This document shows positions 34,086-43,397 of a DNA stretch of 59,199 nt, piece after piece. The DNA comes from Cytophagales bacterium (GTDB lineage: Bacteria; Bacteroidota; Bacteroidia; Cytophagales; Spirosomataceae). Location: positions 1-59,199 of the forward strand of contig JAAFJP010000035.1 of NCBI GenBank assembly GCA_013298125.1. Reading direction: 5' to 3'. Every line of letters begins with the position of its first letter. Within the stretch, counting starts at the first letter, position 1. The notes beneath the pieces are model-generated. The model did no database searches and was not told the DNA's origin. It was given only the letters and a program-made list of their open reading frames with translations. Made by a program: the position numbers and the translations under genes.

Positions 34086-35444
34086 ATGCTCCTGAAAAAT
34101 GCCAAAATATTAGCCGTTGATGACGACCAAGACGTATTAGTAGCGGTAAAAATGCTCCTTCGTCCAGAAGTGAAAGAGATAGTTACTGAAAAAAATCCTG
34201 AGAAAATCCCTTTTCTTTTATCCCAAAATCAATTTGATGTAATTCTATTGGATATGAATTACAAAAGTTCCTTGCATACAGGGAATGAGGGTATTTTCTG
34301 GCTTCGTAAAATCAGAGAAATCAACAAAACCGTTGCCGTGATTATGATTACGGCGTACGGAGATATTGATTTAGCGGTTCGTTCTGTAAAAGAAGGAGCG
34401 AATGACTTTGTCTTGAAACCTTGGCGAAATGAAAGGTTGTTGGAAACGATTGAAAGCTGTTATCAACAATCCATTGCGGGTAATAAACAAGGTACAAAAA
34501 AGACTTCTTCAAAAGCTGAAACGTCACTACTTGGTTCATCCGAAGCCATGCAAGATGTCCTATATAAAATCGAAAAAATTGCTCCGACAGATGCCAATAT
34601 TTTGATTTTGGGAGAAAACGGAACGGGTAAAACCGAAGTCGCTAAACTCATTCATCAAAAATCATTACGCCATCAAAAACCCTTCATACACGCTGATTTA
34701 GGCTCTTTGACTGAAAGTCTTTTTGAATCTGAACTTTTTGGACATAAAAAAGGAGCATTCACGGATGCCCGTGAAGACCGTGCGGGACGATTTGAATCTG
34801 CCAATGAAGGAACGCTTTTTTTGGATGAAATTGGGAATATTTCATTGCCTCAACAAGCCAAATTATTGACTGTTTTGCAAAATCGAGAAGTGACAAGATT
34901 AGGTACAAATGCCCCCATCTCGATTGATATTCGTCTTATCTCGGCAACCAATGCTCCCATCAAGGAAATGGCTTCGCAAAATCAGTATCGTAAGGATTTG
35001 ATTTATCGTTTGAATACTATTGAAATCACGCTTCCGCCTTTGCGTATGCGAGGGAACGATGTGGTGCTTTTGGCGGAATATTTTATGAAAAGTTATGGTG
35101 AAAAATATCATAAAAATTTAGTAGAAATTGACGAAAAAGCCCAACAAAAACTTCGTCAATATACCTTCCCTGGCAATATCCGTGAACTTCAACATAGCAT
35201 CGAAAGGGCGGTAATTATGGCTGATAATCAGGCAATTACGGCAAGGGATTTGGATTTGACTTCATCCATCGAAAATCCTGTGATGATGGTGCAAGAGAAT
35301 CCAACTTTGCGAATTGATGAAATAGAAAAATCCACGATTTTGAAAGCCATTGAACGGCATGATGGCAATATCACAAAAGCCGCCCGTGAATTAGGATTGA
35401 CTCGGACGGCTTTGTATAGGCGTTTAGGAAAATACGATATTTAA
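34086..35444 (+). CDS. Sigma-54-dependent response regulator (NtrC family)
   Basis: 452 residues. Receiver domain with phospho-Asp in VILLDMNYKS and DDDQD near the start. An AAA+ domain has Walker A GENGTGKTE, ELFGHKKGAFTDA (GAFTGA variant with Asp for the fifth residue) and Walker B GTLFLDEIGN. A Fis-type HTH (GNITKAARELGLTRTALYRRL) ends it. It activates sigma-54 promoters in response to its kinase. The most likely partner is the NtrY-like kinase at 36708, about 1.3 kb downstream on the same strand. Confidence 0.93.
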   Translation: MLLKNAKILAVDDDQDVLVAVKMLLRPEVKEIVTEKNPEKIPFLLSQNQFDVILLDMNYKSSLHTGNEGIFWLRKIREINKTVAVIMITAYGDIDLAVRSVKEGANDFVLKPWRNERLLETIESCYQQSIAGNKQGTKKTSSKAETSLLGSSEAMQDVLYKIEKIAPTDANILILGENGTGKTEVAKLIHQKSLRHQKPFIHADLGSLTESLFESELFGHKKGAFTDAREDRAGRFESANEGTLFLDEIGNISLPQQAKLLTVLQNREVTRLGTNAPISIDIRLISATNAPIKEMASQNQYRKDLIYRLNTIEITLPPLRMRGNDVVLLAEYFMKSYGEKYHKNLVEIDEKAQQKLRQYTFPGNIRELQHSIERAVIMADNQAITARDLDLTSSIENPVMMVQENPTLRIDEIEKSTILKAIERHDGNITKAARELGLTRTALYRRLGKYDI

Positions 35445-35482
35445 GTTACAATTATTAAAGAAATTTTAGAACATATTAATAG

Positions 35483-36334
35483 ATGAAACTACCTTACATT
35501 TTGGCTTTCTTATTTTTCTCAACTACAACTTTTGGACAGAATTTGACGAAAGAAATTGATGAAGTTTATGACTTTAAACCAAGTAAATTATCCGATAAGG
35601 AACAAGAAACTAAAATACCGTCACTTGATAAGTTTTGGAATAAAGTAAAAAAAGATACAAATCAGTATTTACCAATGCTACGAGCTGAACTCAAAAGTAA
35701 AAATCATAACCCTTATTTTTATTTTGATGGAAGCGGACTACTTTTATCATTAGTAAATAATAAATTGGATAAACAACTTGCCATTGAAGCTATCGCTAAG
35801 TGCGACCTTTCCGATATAAGTCAGAGAGTATATGTGACGACCTTAAACAGCCTTGCAAATGAGGGAATTGATGTGACAAAAGCCGCCATTAAAATTTTAG
35901 GAGAGGAGAAGTATTCATTTTTTATACCGCAACACGCCATGTCATTTGATAAAGAGTTTTGCTTAGCTTATATGCTATTACCTCAACAAGAATCTAAGTA
36001 CATTGACACCTTGATAACTATCTTCAAAGACTTAAAACCCAATTCTCAAATATCAATTCTCACTACTTTATGGTTTGCCTTTTCTTGTAAGGGAGATGAC
36101 TTTATAAAATCTGTAATGTCAGATACTACTCTAAAAAATGAAGTAAGTTTATACGCAAAGAAAATTATGCAACGCACAAGAATTGAGAAAGTCGAAAGAG
36201 ATTATTTGAAAACCTTAAACAGTAACGAACTTAAAAATATGCGAAAACGATCTTTGCAGAGATTTAGTGATGAGGCAGTCGAAGAACTTGATTTGACAAC
36301 TCGACTGATGCGGGAAAAGAATAAATGTCGTTGA
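35483..36334 (+). CDS. Hypothetical secreted protein
   Basis: 283 residues. Signal peptide MKLPYILAFLFFSTTTFGQ. The mature part is mostly helical and rich in Lys/Asp/Asn, with no cysteine pattern or catalytic motif I recognise (YFYFDGSGLLLSLVNNKLDKQLAIEAIAKCDL; HEAT-like helices are possible). It starts 39 bp after the NtrC-type gene, perhaps in the same transcript. Ends shortly before a nested palindrome. Confidence 0.6.
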   Translation: MKLPYILAFLFFSTTTFGQNLTKEIDEVYDFKPSKLSDKEQETKIPSLDKFWNKVKKDTNQYLPMLRAELKSKNHNPYFYFDGSGLLLSLVNNKLDKQLAIEAIAKCDLSDISQRVYVTTLNSLANEGIDVTKAAIKILGEEKYSFFIPQHAMSFDKEFCLAYMLLPQQESKYIDTLITIFKDLKPNSQISILTTLWFAFSCKGDDFIKSVMSDTTLKNEVSLYAKKIMQRTRIEKVERDYLKTLNSNELKNMRKRSLQRFSDEAVEELDLTTRLMREKNKCR

Positions 36335-36341
36335 AGTAATA

Positions 36342-36535
36342 GACTTATTGTGAACTGACTATCAGATAGTTAGCGTTAATATTATTTTTTTGGAAATTTT
36401 AAATGCCACTGAACATCCCCCTACCCCCTTCAAAGGGGGATTTACCATTCGTGCAAGTCCCCCTTTGAAGGGGGTAGGGGGATGTTCAATGGCATTAGAA
36501 TCTGTAACTATCTGATAATCAGCTCACAATAAGTC
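36342..36535. repeat. Nested palindromic element
   Basis: The outer arms GACTTATTGTGAACTGACTATCAGATAGTTA and TAACTATCTGATAATCAGCTCACAATAAGTC are imperfect complements. Inside, AATGCCACTGAACATCCCCC... and ...GGGGGATGTTCAATGGCATT flank a CCCCCTTCAAAGGGGGA-type core repeated in both orientations. GC-rich CCCCC/GGGGG cores of this sort recur inside nirB and nasA. Confidence 0.8.
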
Positions 36536-36559
36536 CATAAATATTTTTACTTTTAAAAA

Positions 36560-36706
36560 ATGGGTAAAAGCAAAGATTTTTGGGATGATTTATCAGATGA
36601 AGATAGAAAGTCTATTGACCGAGGATTAGCGGATATTAAGGCTAATCGTGTGAAACCTTACAAAGAAGTCATGCAAAAAATTAAAAACCGTTTAGCAAAA
36701 AAATAA
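36560..36706 (+). CDS. Short antitoxin-like protein (orphan or truncated)
   Basis: 48 residues: MGKSKDFWDDLSDEDRKSID followed by a basic tail. It matches the C-terminal half of small addiction-module antitoxins, which share the pattern WDxLSxExKxSIxxGLxDIxxxRVxPxxEVMxxIK. The usual N-terminal helix is missing, and no RelE/ParE toxin follows. The stop is 1 base before the TTG of the next kinase. Probably a remnant, possibly still expressed as leader of the kinase gene. Confidence 0.6.
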   Translation: MGKSKDFWDDLSDEDRKSIDRGLADIKANRVKPYKEVMQKIKNRLAKK

Positions 36707-36707
36707 T

Positions 36708-38057
36708 TTGAAAACACGCTACGAAATCAGCCTGACGATTAGAGTCATTTTATTGCTTGTCAGTATTACGGCAGGGGCATTTTGTATTGTTAATCAACGA
36801 TACACTTTGTTGATTTTTGTGGGCTTAATTGTTGTTTTTCAGATACTTAACTTCATTCAGTTTATCAATAAAACCAATACTGAACTCTCGCAATTTATCG
36901 AAGCTGTCCAGTATCGAGATTTTTCTTTACAATTTACTGAAAAAAATGCCCCCGTTTCCGTCCGACAACTTCGTAGGGCTTTTAATCAAATCAACTCGAC
37001 TTTCAAGCAACTTTCTTCTGAGCGAGAAGAGCAATATCAGTACCTCCAAAAAATCTTAGAATTGGTCGATACGGGCATTCTTTCCTACGACCAAGAAGGG
37101 AATGTGGGTTGGATAAATGAGGCGTTCAAACGAATGATGAATGTGCCTTATTTACGGAATATTTCTTCGCTCGAAAAACGGGATGAATCTGTTTATCAGA
37201 CAATAATGAGTCTCACAAATGGGGATAGTCAATTGGTAAAAATAAATCATAAGCAAGTTTTATTGGCAAAAACCACTTTTCTGAATGAAGATATTGAGAC
37301 CAATTTGATTGCCTTTCAAAACGTAAACGAAGCCATTGAAGATACCGAAGCACAAGCCTATCAAAAACTCTTGCGGGTAATGACCCACGAAATTATGAAC
37401 TCTGTTGCACCAATTGCCTCTTTGGCGGAGACGATGGAGGGAGCTATTGCACGGAGAAAGGGAAAAATGGAGACGGGAGGAAAGGAGTTTGGAGGAAAAA
37501 ATGATGATGATTTTGATGATATTTCACTCGGCATTTCTACGATTCGGAAGCGGAGTGAAAACCTTTTGAAATTTGCCGATACTTACCGCCAATTAGCCAA
37601 AGTTTCGATGACTTCTTTCTCAGAATTTTATGTACGAGACTTATTTGAGGGCGTTGAAATTCTTTTAGAAAATCAAATTGAGCAAAAAAATATTGAGTTT
37701 GATGTCGTTATCAAAGACTTTGAAATGAAGATTGAGGGCGATATGGTTTTGATTGAACAAGTGCTTATCAATCTGATTATCAATGCGATAGATGCCGTGA
37801 AGGCTCAACAAAACCCAAGTATAATTCTTTCAGCTTTTAGAAATAATCAAGAACAAATGATTATTGAAGTACGAGATAATGGCGTGGGAATGTCGGATGA
37901 ATTGATGGATAAAATTTTTGTCCCTTTCTTTACTTCTAAGCCCAATGGTTCGGGTATTGGGTTGAGCCTTTCTAAACAGATTATGGCATTGCACAAAGGA
38001 GCAATTACCGTTAATTCTGTGGAGGGGAAAGGGACAGCGTTTCGATTAACTTTTTAA
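36708..38057 (+). CDS. NtrY-like sensor histidine kinase
   Basis: 449 residues from a TTG start that fits the start of homology (KTRYEISLTIRVILLLV). Two transmembrane segments lie at 9-55. A PAS-like region spans about 115-215. The H box is RVMTHEIMNSVAPIASL, with NLIINAIDAV, DNGVGM and GSGIGLSLSKQIM in the ATPase. Organisation resembles NtrY/AtoS kinases that pair with NtrC regulators, here the one at 34086. Followed 3 bp later by another kinase. Confidence 0.88.
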   Translation: MKTRYEISLTIRVILLLVSITAGAFCIVNQRYTLLIFVGLIVVFQILNFIQFINKTNTELSQFIEAVQYRDFSLQFTEKNAPVSVRQLRRAFNQINSTFKQLSSEREEQYQYLQKILELVDTGILSYDQEGNVGWINEAFKRMMNVPYLRNISSLEKRDESVYQTIMSLTNGDSQLVKINHKQVLLAKTTFLNEDIETNLIAFQNVNEAIEDTEAQAYQKLLRVMTHEIMNSVAPIASLAETMEGAIARRKGKMETGGKEFGGKNDDDFDDISLGISTIRKRSENLLKFADTYRQLAKVSMTSFSEFYVRDLFEGVEILLENQIEQKNIEFDVVIKDFEMKIEGDMVLIEQVLINLIINAIDAVKAQQNPSIILSAFRNNQEQMIIEVRDNGVGMSDELMDKIFVPFFTSKPNGSGIGLSLSKQIMALHKGAITVNSVEGKGTAFRLTF

Positions 38058-38060
38058 AAA

Positions 38061-39341
38061 ATGAAAGCAAAGACATTAAGAATATTCGTTGCCTTATCAA
38101 TCTTATTATTGGGAAGCGTGGTCGTGGTGCAATATTACTGGTTCAGACAGGCGTATAACCTCGAAGACCGTGATTTTGACCAACGGGCAACCTCTGCATT
38201 GAGAACGGTGAGTAAAAGATTATTGGAATTTAATAAAAATCCCAATAGTCAATTATTAACCCCTGTCGAGAGAATTAGGTCAAATTATTATACCGTTCAA
38301 GTAAATGACACCATCAATCATTTGATTTTGGAGGAATTTTTGAAGCAAGAATTTGCTCATTCTGACATCCGACTCAACTTTGAATATGGGATTTATGATT
38401 GTTTGAAGGACAAAATTCAGTATTCATCTTTCGTCTGTTTTTCTGAAAATTGTGACCGTTCTGATTCAACCGCTAATTATCGTTTTCCTGATTTGAATAT
38501 TCATAATTATTACTTCGGGGTTCATTTTCCAGATAAAAGATATTTGCTCTTAGGTGACCTCAATAACTGGTTTGTTTCGTCGGCAATTCTCTTGGTGGTA
38601 ATGGCATTTTTTGTCTATTCGTTGATGTTGATTTTCAAGCAAAAACGCCTCTCAGAGATTCAGAACGACTTTATTAACAACATGACGCATGAGTTCAAGA
38701 CACCCATTTCAACGATTTCTATATCCAGTGAGGTCTTAATGAAGCCCGAAATCGTGAATACGCCCGAACGATTATTGAGTTATGCCGCCATCATCCGAAA
38801 GGAAGCCGCTCGTTTGAAAAAGAATGTGGACACCGTTTTGCAGACTGCCAACATCGCCCAAAAAATTGATAAATTAAATTTTGAAGAGGTTGAAGTTCAC
38901 GAACTTTTAGAGGATTTAGCCATTAGTTGCGAGCCTTTATTCAAAGAAAAAAATGCAGAATTAATCGTAAATCTCACTGCCAAAAATACCCTCATCAGAG
39001 CCGATAGATTACATTTTACGAACATTGTCCATAACTTAATTGACAATGGAATGAAGTATTGCGAACGTACGCCCGTGATAAATGTTTCGACTGAAAACAT
39101 TGGTAATGATTTGATTATCAGCATCAAAGACAACGGAATCGGCATTTCAGACCGTGACCAGAGACAGGTTTTTAACAAGTTCTTCCGTGTACATACGGGC
39201 GACGTACATGACGTGAAAGGCTTTGGCTTGGGTTTATATTATGTCAAAGAAATGATAGAAGGACACAAAGGTAAAATTGAACTGAAAAGTAAGATTGGGG
39301 AAGGGAGTGAGTTTAAGTTGATTGTGCCTTTGAAAGAGTAG
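38061..39341 (+). CDS. Sensor histidine kinase with periplasmic domain
   Basis: 426 residues. An N-terminal transmembrane segment (7-27), a periplasmic region of about 145 residues with LEDRDFDQRATSALRTVSKRL, a second transmembrane segment near 175-195, then H box FINNMTHEFKTPISTISIS, NLIDNGMKYCE, KDNGIGISDRDQ and GFGLGLYYVKEMI. It resembles RprX-type kinases of Bacteroidota. No cognate OmpR-type regulator is adjacent. It is 3 bp from the preceding kinase, so the two are co-transcribed. Confidence 0.88.
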   Translation: MKAKTLRIFVALSILLLGSVVVVQYYWFRQAYNLEDRDFDQRATSALRTVSKRLLEFNKNPNSQLLTPVERIRSNYYTVQVNDTINHLILEEFLKQEFAHSDIRLNFEYGIYDCLKDKIQYSSFVCFSENCDRSDSTANYRFPDLNIHNYYFGVHFPDKRYLLLGDLNNWFVSSAILLVVMAFFVYSLMLIFKQKRLSEIQNDFINNMTHEFKTPISTISISSEVLMKPEIVNTPERLLSYAAIIRKEAARLKKNVDTVLQTANIAQKIDKLNFEEVEVHELLEDLAISCEPLFKEKNAELIVNLTAKNTLIRADRLHFTNIVHNLIDNGMKYCERTPVINVSTENIGNDLIISIKDNGIGISDRDQRQVFNKFFRVHTGDVHDVKGFGLGLYYVKEMIEGHKGKIELKSKIGEGSEFKLIVPLKE

Positions 39342-39379
39342 TTGTTTTTGAGTATATTTGACAAAAATCTGATAATGAT

Positions 39380-39874
39380 ATGGAATTATTGATAGAAGAA
39401 GTCGTAGTAGAAAGGGAACTTTCAGACTACGAAATCGAACGAAATAAACCAATGCCAACACTAATTCATGGAATCGTTCAAGCCAATATTGGGTTTGAAC
39501 TTAAAACAGCTTATCGTCAAAAATATTTAATTGCTTCAGAGGTAACATTAGATACTTTGCCCAAAGGCTCAACACCAGATTTGATAGTTTTACCAAATCA
39601 AATTGTAAACCTTAGTGGAGAAGTTCCTGCAAAGTATCAAACTCCTCCCCTGGCAACAATCGAAATTCAATCTGCCTCTCAGAGTTTAGACGAGATGGTT
39701 AATAAATCACTTGTTTACTTTGAATTTGGCGTAAAATCGTGTTGGATTGTTCAACCAAGAATTAAAGCAATCATTGTTTTTAGTGGTCCTGATGAATATA
39801 AATTCTTTCATCACGATGATATTTTGAAAGATTCGACATTAGATATTGAATTAGATTTACAAAAAATCTTTTAA
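39380..39874 (+). CDS. Uma2-family nuclease-like protein
   Basis: 164 residues. DUF820/Uma2 PD-(D/E)XK fold: IVQANIGFELKTAY, STPDLIVLP (catalytic Asp) and LATIEIQSASQSLDEMVNKSLVYFEFGVKSCWIVQP (ExQ). The role of the family in most bacteria is unknown, and copies are dispersed and mobile-like. It is 2 bp before alkB. Confidence 0.8.
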   Translation: MELLIEEVVVERELSDYEIERNKPMPTLIHGIVQANIGFELKTAYRQKYLIASEVTLDTLPKGSTPDLIVLPNQIVNLSGEVPAKYQTPPLATIEIQSASQSLDEMVNKSLVYFEFGVKSCWIVQPRIKAIIVFSGPDEYKFFHHDDILKDSTLDIELDLQKIF

Positions 39875-39876
39875 AA

Positions 39877-40968
39877 ATGAACATCCTCAGAAAATTAGGC
39901 TTTTTTTCAGCCTTCACCATTCCTTTGTTTGCCATCGGAGGCTATTATCTTGGTGGTTGGTGGAATTTTTCTTCCATCATTATTACCTATATCGGACTTC
40001 CTATTGCCGACTGGTTGATAGGTAAAGACTCTGTCAATCCAGACGAAAATACCGTCTCTGTACTCTCAGAAGAACGTTTTTATCGTTTCACGACCTATGT
40101 GTGGACGTACGTACAAGTAGCCATCGTGTTCTGGGGTGCGTATGTATTTGCCTACGGAAACATTGGCGAATGGTACTTTAAACTTGCTTTCCTGATGGCG
40201 ATTGCCAATGCAACGGGTGGCGTAGGTATAACAGTTGCTCACGAATTGGGGCATAAAAGCACAAAAATCGAACAGCTTTATGCCAAAGTTTTGTTGATGA
40301 CAGTTAGTTATATGCACTTTTTTATTGAACATAATAAAGGACATCACGTATGGGTGGCTACGCCAAAAGATCCAGCCACCAGTCGCAAGGGGGAGAGTTT
40401 TTATAGATTCTATTTCCGTAGTGTATTTGGTAGTTTTTTGAGTGCTTGGGAAATTGAAAAAGAGCGTTTGAGACGTAAAAATATATCGGCTTGGTCATTT
40501 CAAAACGACATGATTTTATATACGATTTTACCCTTCGTTTTCTGTGGGTTTTTGATGGTGAGTCTCTATTTTTATTCAGGTTCTTTCTCTTGGAATGTGC
40601 CAGTCTTCTTCTTTATACAAGGTATTTTAGGCTTTTCATTGTTGGAAGCCGTTAATTATATCGAACATTATGGTATCGTCAGAAATGAGATTGCCAATGG
40701 ACGTTATGAGCGTGTGAATCCGCTCCATTCGTGGAATTCAAACTATTTAGTTACAAATTTTTATCTTTTCCAACTTCAACGCCACTCCGACCACCACGCC
40801 AACGCCAGTCGTCGTTATCAAGTGTTGAGGCATTTTGACGAAAGCCCACAAATGCCACAGGGTTATCCTGCGATGATGATGATGGCATTGATTCCACCGC
40901 TTTGGTTTAAGGTAATGGATGATAGGTTAGAAAATTGGAAGAATAGCAATGCGGCAGTATCGGTATAG
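39877..40968 (+). CDS. alkB: Alkane 1-monooxygenase
   Basis: 363 residues, integral membrane diiron hydroxylase. The histidine boxes are all present: HELGHK, EHNKGHH, and LQRHSDHH, plus the NYIEHYG motif typical of AlkB. Six hydrophobic spans. It hydroxylates terminal carbons of medium-chain alkanes with O2 and electrons from rubredoxin. No rubredoxin or rubredoxin reductase gene adjoins it, so its electron donor is elsewhere. Confidence 0.92.
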   Translation: MNILRKLGFFSAFTIPLFAIGGYYLGGWWNFSSIIITYIGLPIADWLIGKDSVNPDENTVSVLSEERFYRFTTYVWTYVQVAIVFWGAYVFAYGNIGEWYFKLAFLMAIANATGGVGITVAHELGHKSTKIEQLYAKVLLMTVSYMHFFIEHNKGHHVWVATPKDPATSRKGESFYRFYFRSVFGSFLSAWEIEKERLRRKNISAWSFQNDMILYTILPFVFCGFLMVSLYFYSGSFSWNVPVFFFIQGILGFSLLEAVNYIEHYGIVRNEIANGRYERVNPLHSWNSNYLVTNFYLFQLQRHSDHHANASRRYQVLRHFDESPQMPQGYPAMMMMALIPPLWFKVMDDRLENWKNSNAAVSV

Positions 40969-41187
40969 GTAGTGAATAGTAATTAGTGATTAGCATTTCA
41001 AACATCTGATTACCAGCATTTTACAAAAAAATCAAAACGTTGTTTAAATTGTACTGATTACTTAAATGATTGGTTAGAAAGTAATCAGTAAAATTTTGTT
41101 CGGAACACGTTGTTTGCAGTAGGCAGTAAATGAAAATATTACTTTATCGCCTACTGTTAATTATTCATTGATAACTGTTAATTGAAA

Positions 41188-41829
41188 TCACCCAATCGCC
41201 ATTTTAACCAAATCAGCCGTGTTTTTTGCCTTTACTTTCTTCATCATGTTTGCACGATGATTATCCACAGTACGAATGCTGAGGAACAATTTATCAGCCA
41301 TCTCTCTACTGTTATATCCTTGCACAATCATACCCAAAATTTGTTTTTCTTTGGGCGTGATTTTTTCAAAAATAGGTCGAGTTTCCTCTTGATTTCCAGA
41401 GGTTTTTGCTAATAAATCATCAATAATTACTTCCGAAATTTCGGGTGGAAAGTATTTTCTTCCTTCTGAAACCACTTTGATTGCCCGCATCAATTCTTCT
41501 TTGCCAGTATCTTTCAATAGATAACCATTTGCTCCATTTTCTACTGAACTGACGATGTATTCACGGTTGTGGTGCATCGAAAAAATAAGAATTTTTACCT
41601 CTGGATATTCTTCTGAAATGACTTTTGCGGCTTCTATTCCAGTCATCTTGGGCATCGTTAAATCCAAAATAACGACGTTTGGCATGAGCATTTTAACTTT
41701 TTCAATGGCATCTAAACCGTCTGAGGCTTCACCAATTACTTTTACACTCTCTTCGTCTTCCAAGAGCATTTTCATGCCTCTTCTTACAACATCGTGGTCA
41801 TCCGCTAATAAAATTGTGATTGGAGTCAT
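41188..41829 (-). CDS. NarL-family response regulator
   Basis: 213 residues. Receiver domain LLADDHDVVRRGMKMLLEDE with phospho-Asp in VVILDLTMPKMTG and Lys in LLKDTGKEEL. C-terminal LuxR-type HTH: ITPKEKQILGMIVQGYNSREMADKLFLSIRTVDNHRANMMKKV. Probable partner of the NarX-like sensor just upstream; together they would control the nitrate genes. Its target sequence is not known. Confidence 0.92.
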   Translation of the reverse strand: MTPITILLADDHDVVRRGMKMLLEDEESVKVIGEASDGLDAIEKVKMLMPNVVILDLTMPKMTGIEAAKVISEEYPEVKILIFSMHHNREYIVSSVENGANGYLLKDTGKEELMRAIKVVSEGRKYFPPEISEVIIDDLLAKTSGNQEETRPIFEKITPKEKQILGMIVQGYNSREMADKLFLSIRTVDNHRANMMKKVKAKNTADLVKMAIG

Positions 41830-41860
41830 ATTGATAAGTTTTTAAGTTGATGAAATTTTT

Positions 41861-41933
41861 AACTTAGAGGATTAGAGAATTAGAGATGGAAAATAAGTAA
41901 AATATTACCTCTATTTCTCTAATCCTCTAAGTT
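41861..41933. repeat. Perfect 19-bp inverted repeat
   Basis: AACTTAGAGGATTAGAGAA and TTCTCTAATCCTCTAAGTT lie between the two-component genes. Built of the same AGGATTAG-type heptamers as other intergenic hairpins here. Confidence 0.7.
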
Positions 41934-41946
41934 ATTAAGTTTTGTT

Positions 41947-43365
41947 TTACTTCGGTATTTCAATTTTAATCGTTGTTCCTTTGCCTATTTTTGATTGAAT
42001 TTTGTAAGAACCATTCAACAATTCCGCACGGGCTTGCATGTTTTTCAAACCACTTCCTCTCAACGATTTTTGAACAGTTTTTAGGTCAAATCCTTCTCCT
42101 TTATCTATGATTGACAATGATACAAACGTTTCATTATCAGATAGTTGTATTTTCACAGAAGGTGATTTTGAATATTTTACGGCATTATGCAAAGCCTCTT
42201 GCGTGATTCTGTAAAGGCAAGTTTCTATGGCTTCGTGCAAGCGTGGGATATTCTGAGACTGAAAATCAATCTTAATATCCGTAACCTTAGATACTTGTTC
42301 CGTCAAAATTCTAATAGCTGGGACAACCCCAAAATCACTCAAAACCGAAGGGGCAAGGTTAAATGAAACGGTACGAGTTGCTTCAATAGTTTCTTGAATT
42401 AAATTTTGTAATTCTTCAAACGATTTTGCTTGTTTTGTGTTTGTAAAATCAAAACTTTTGACCTTTTCGCTGTGCAACCGCAAGCCCGTAAGCATCTGTC
42501 CGATGCCATCGTGGAGGTCGGCGGCTAAACGTTTTCGTTCTCCTTCTTGCCCTTCCATCAACGATGCTGCCCGTATTTTTTCTTCGGCTAATTGAAGTTT
42601 GTATTTCTCTTCCGTTGCCTGAACTAATGCCTCTTGGGTTTTTACTAATTCATCATTGGTTTTACGAAGATTACTTTCTGAATCAGTCAACCGCTTAATC
42701 ACAAAACGAATATTATTGGCAATGGGTCGGAAGATAAATGCACCTTCCAAAATCAAAATACTGAACAAAAGAATGAACAAAAATAGCTCTATCTTTTTGG
42801 TAGTATCAACTCGTTCTCTGGACTCTAAATCGTACTGAAAAACGATTTTATTCATCATTTGCAAAAATGCTCTCTCGTTTGTAAGTATTTGATTTCGAGC
42901 ATTATGTAGAACTTCCTGTTGATTTTGAACGGGTTTATTAATAGTTGATTCTATTGTTTTTGCATTCAATAAAATTACTTGAAAAATAGGGTCAATTTGT
43001 CGAAACATACTGTCTATTTTTTCACTATTTCTGACCGTATAATTTCGTCCGTCGGTCTTCAAATTTTTGTTCTTCAAACCTTCGTGACTGGATTCCCAAA
43101 GTGTAATGATTTCTTTAATATCTTGGGAATAATGTTCGGCATCGGCTTGGAAAACCTGTGGCAAACATAGCAAAACGGCGGTCTTTGAAAGTCGCTGACT
43201 TAGCATCCTTTGTCGCCCTGCAATGTTCACCACATGGGAGTCGTCCAGTAGAGAATTTAGGAATACTTGAATCAATATCTGCCCAACCAAAGACAACAAC
43301 GCCACCGCCAAAAGAGCCATGACGTAGAGCCGTGTTAGTCGTTTAAATATTTGATTATCAAGCAT
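41947..43365 (-). CDS. NarX-like nitrate sensor histidine kinase
   Basis: 472 residues from MLDNQIFKRLTRLYV; the ATG at 43497 would overlap nasA's 3' end and is rejected. A transmembrane segment is followed by a PilJ-type four-helix sensor with VNIAGRQRMLSQRLSKTAVLL, related to the P-box helix of NarX. A second transmembrane segment near 250 and a coiled coil follow. The HisKA_3 domain has ERKRLAADLHDGIGQMLTGLRLHSEKV, then AVKYSKSPSVKI and GSGLKNMQARAELL. It is 33 bp after nasA. Confidence 0.88.
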   Translation of the reverse strand: MLDNQIFKRLTRLYVMALLAVALLSLVGQILIQVFLNSLLDDSHVVNIAGRQRMLSQRLSKTAVLLCLPQVFQADAEHYSQDIKEIITLWESSHEGLKNKNLKTDGRNYTVRNSEKIDSMFRQIDPIFQVILLNAKTIESTINKPVQNQQEVLHNARNQILTNERAFLQMMNKIVFQYDLESRERVDTTKKIELFLFILLFSILILEGAFIFRPIANNIRFVIKRLTDSESNLRKTNDELVKTQEALVQATEEKYKLQLAEEKIRAASLMEGQEGERKRLAADLHDGIGQMLTGLRLHSEKVKSFDFTNTKQAKSFEELQNLIQETIEATRTVSFNLAPSVLSDFGVVPAIRILTEQVSKVTDIKIDFQSQNIPRLHEAIETCLYRITQEALHNAVKYSKSPSVKIQLSDNETFVSLSIIDKGEGFDLKTVQKSLRGSGLKNMQARAELLNGSYKIQSKIGKGTTIKIEIPK

Positions 43366-43397
43366 ATCGTTTTTATTTTCGTAAAAATAAAAGAAAT

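Noticed and set aside
36342-36535. CRISPR-like repeats
   Set aside because: Palindromic and nested with no regular repeat-spacer spacing and no cas genes.
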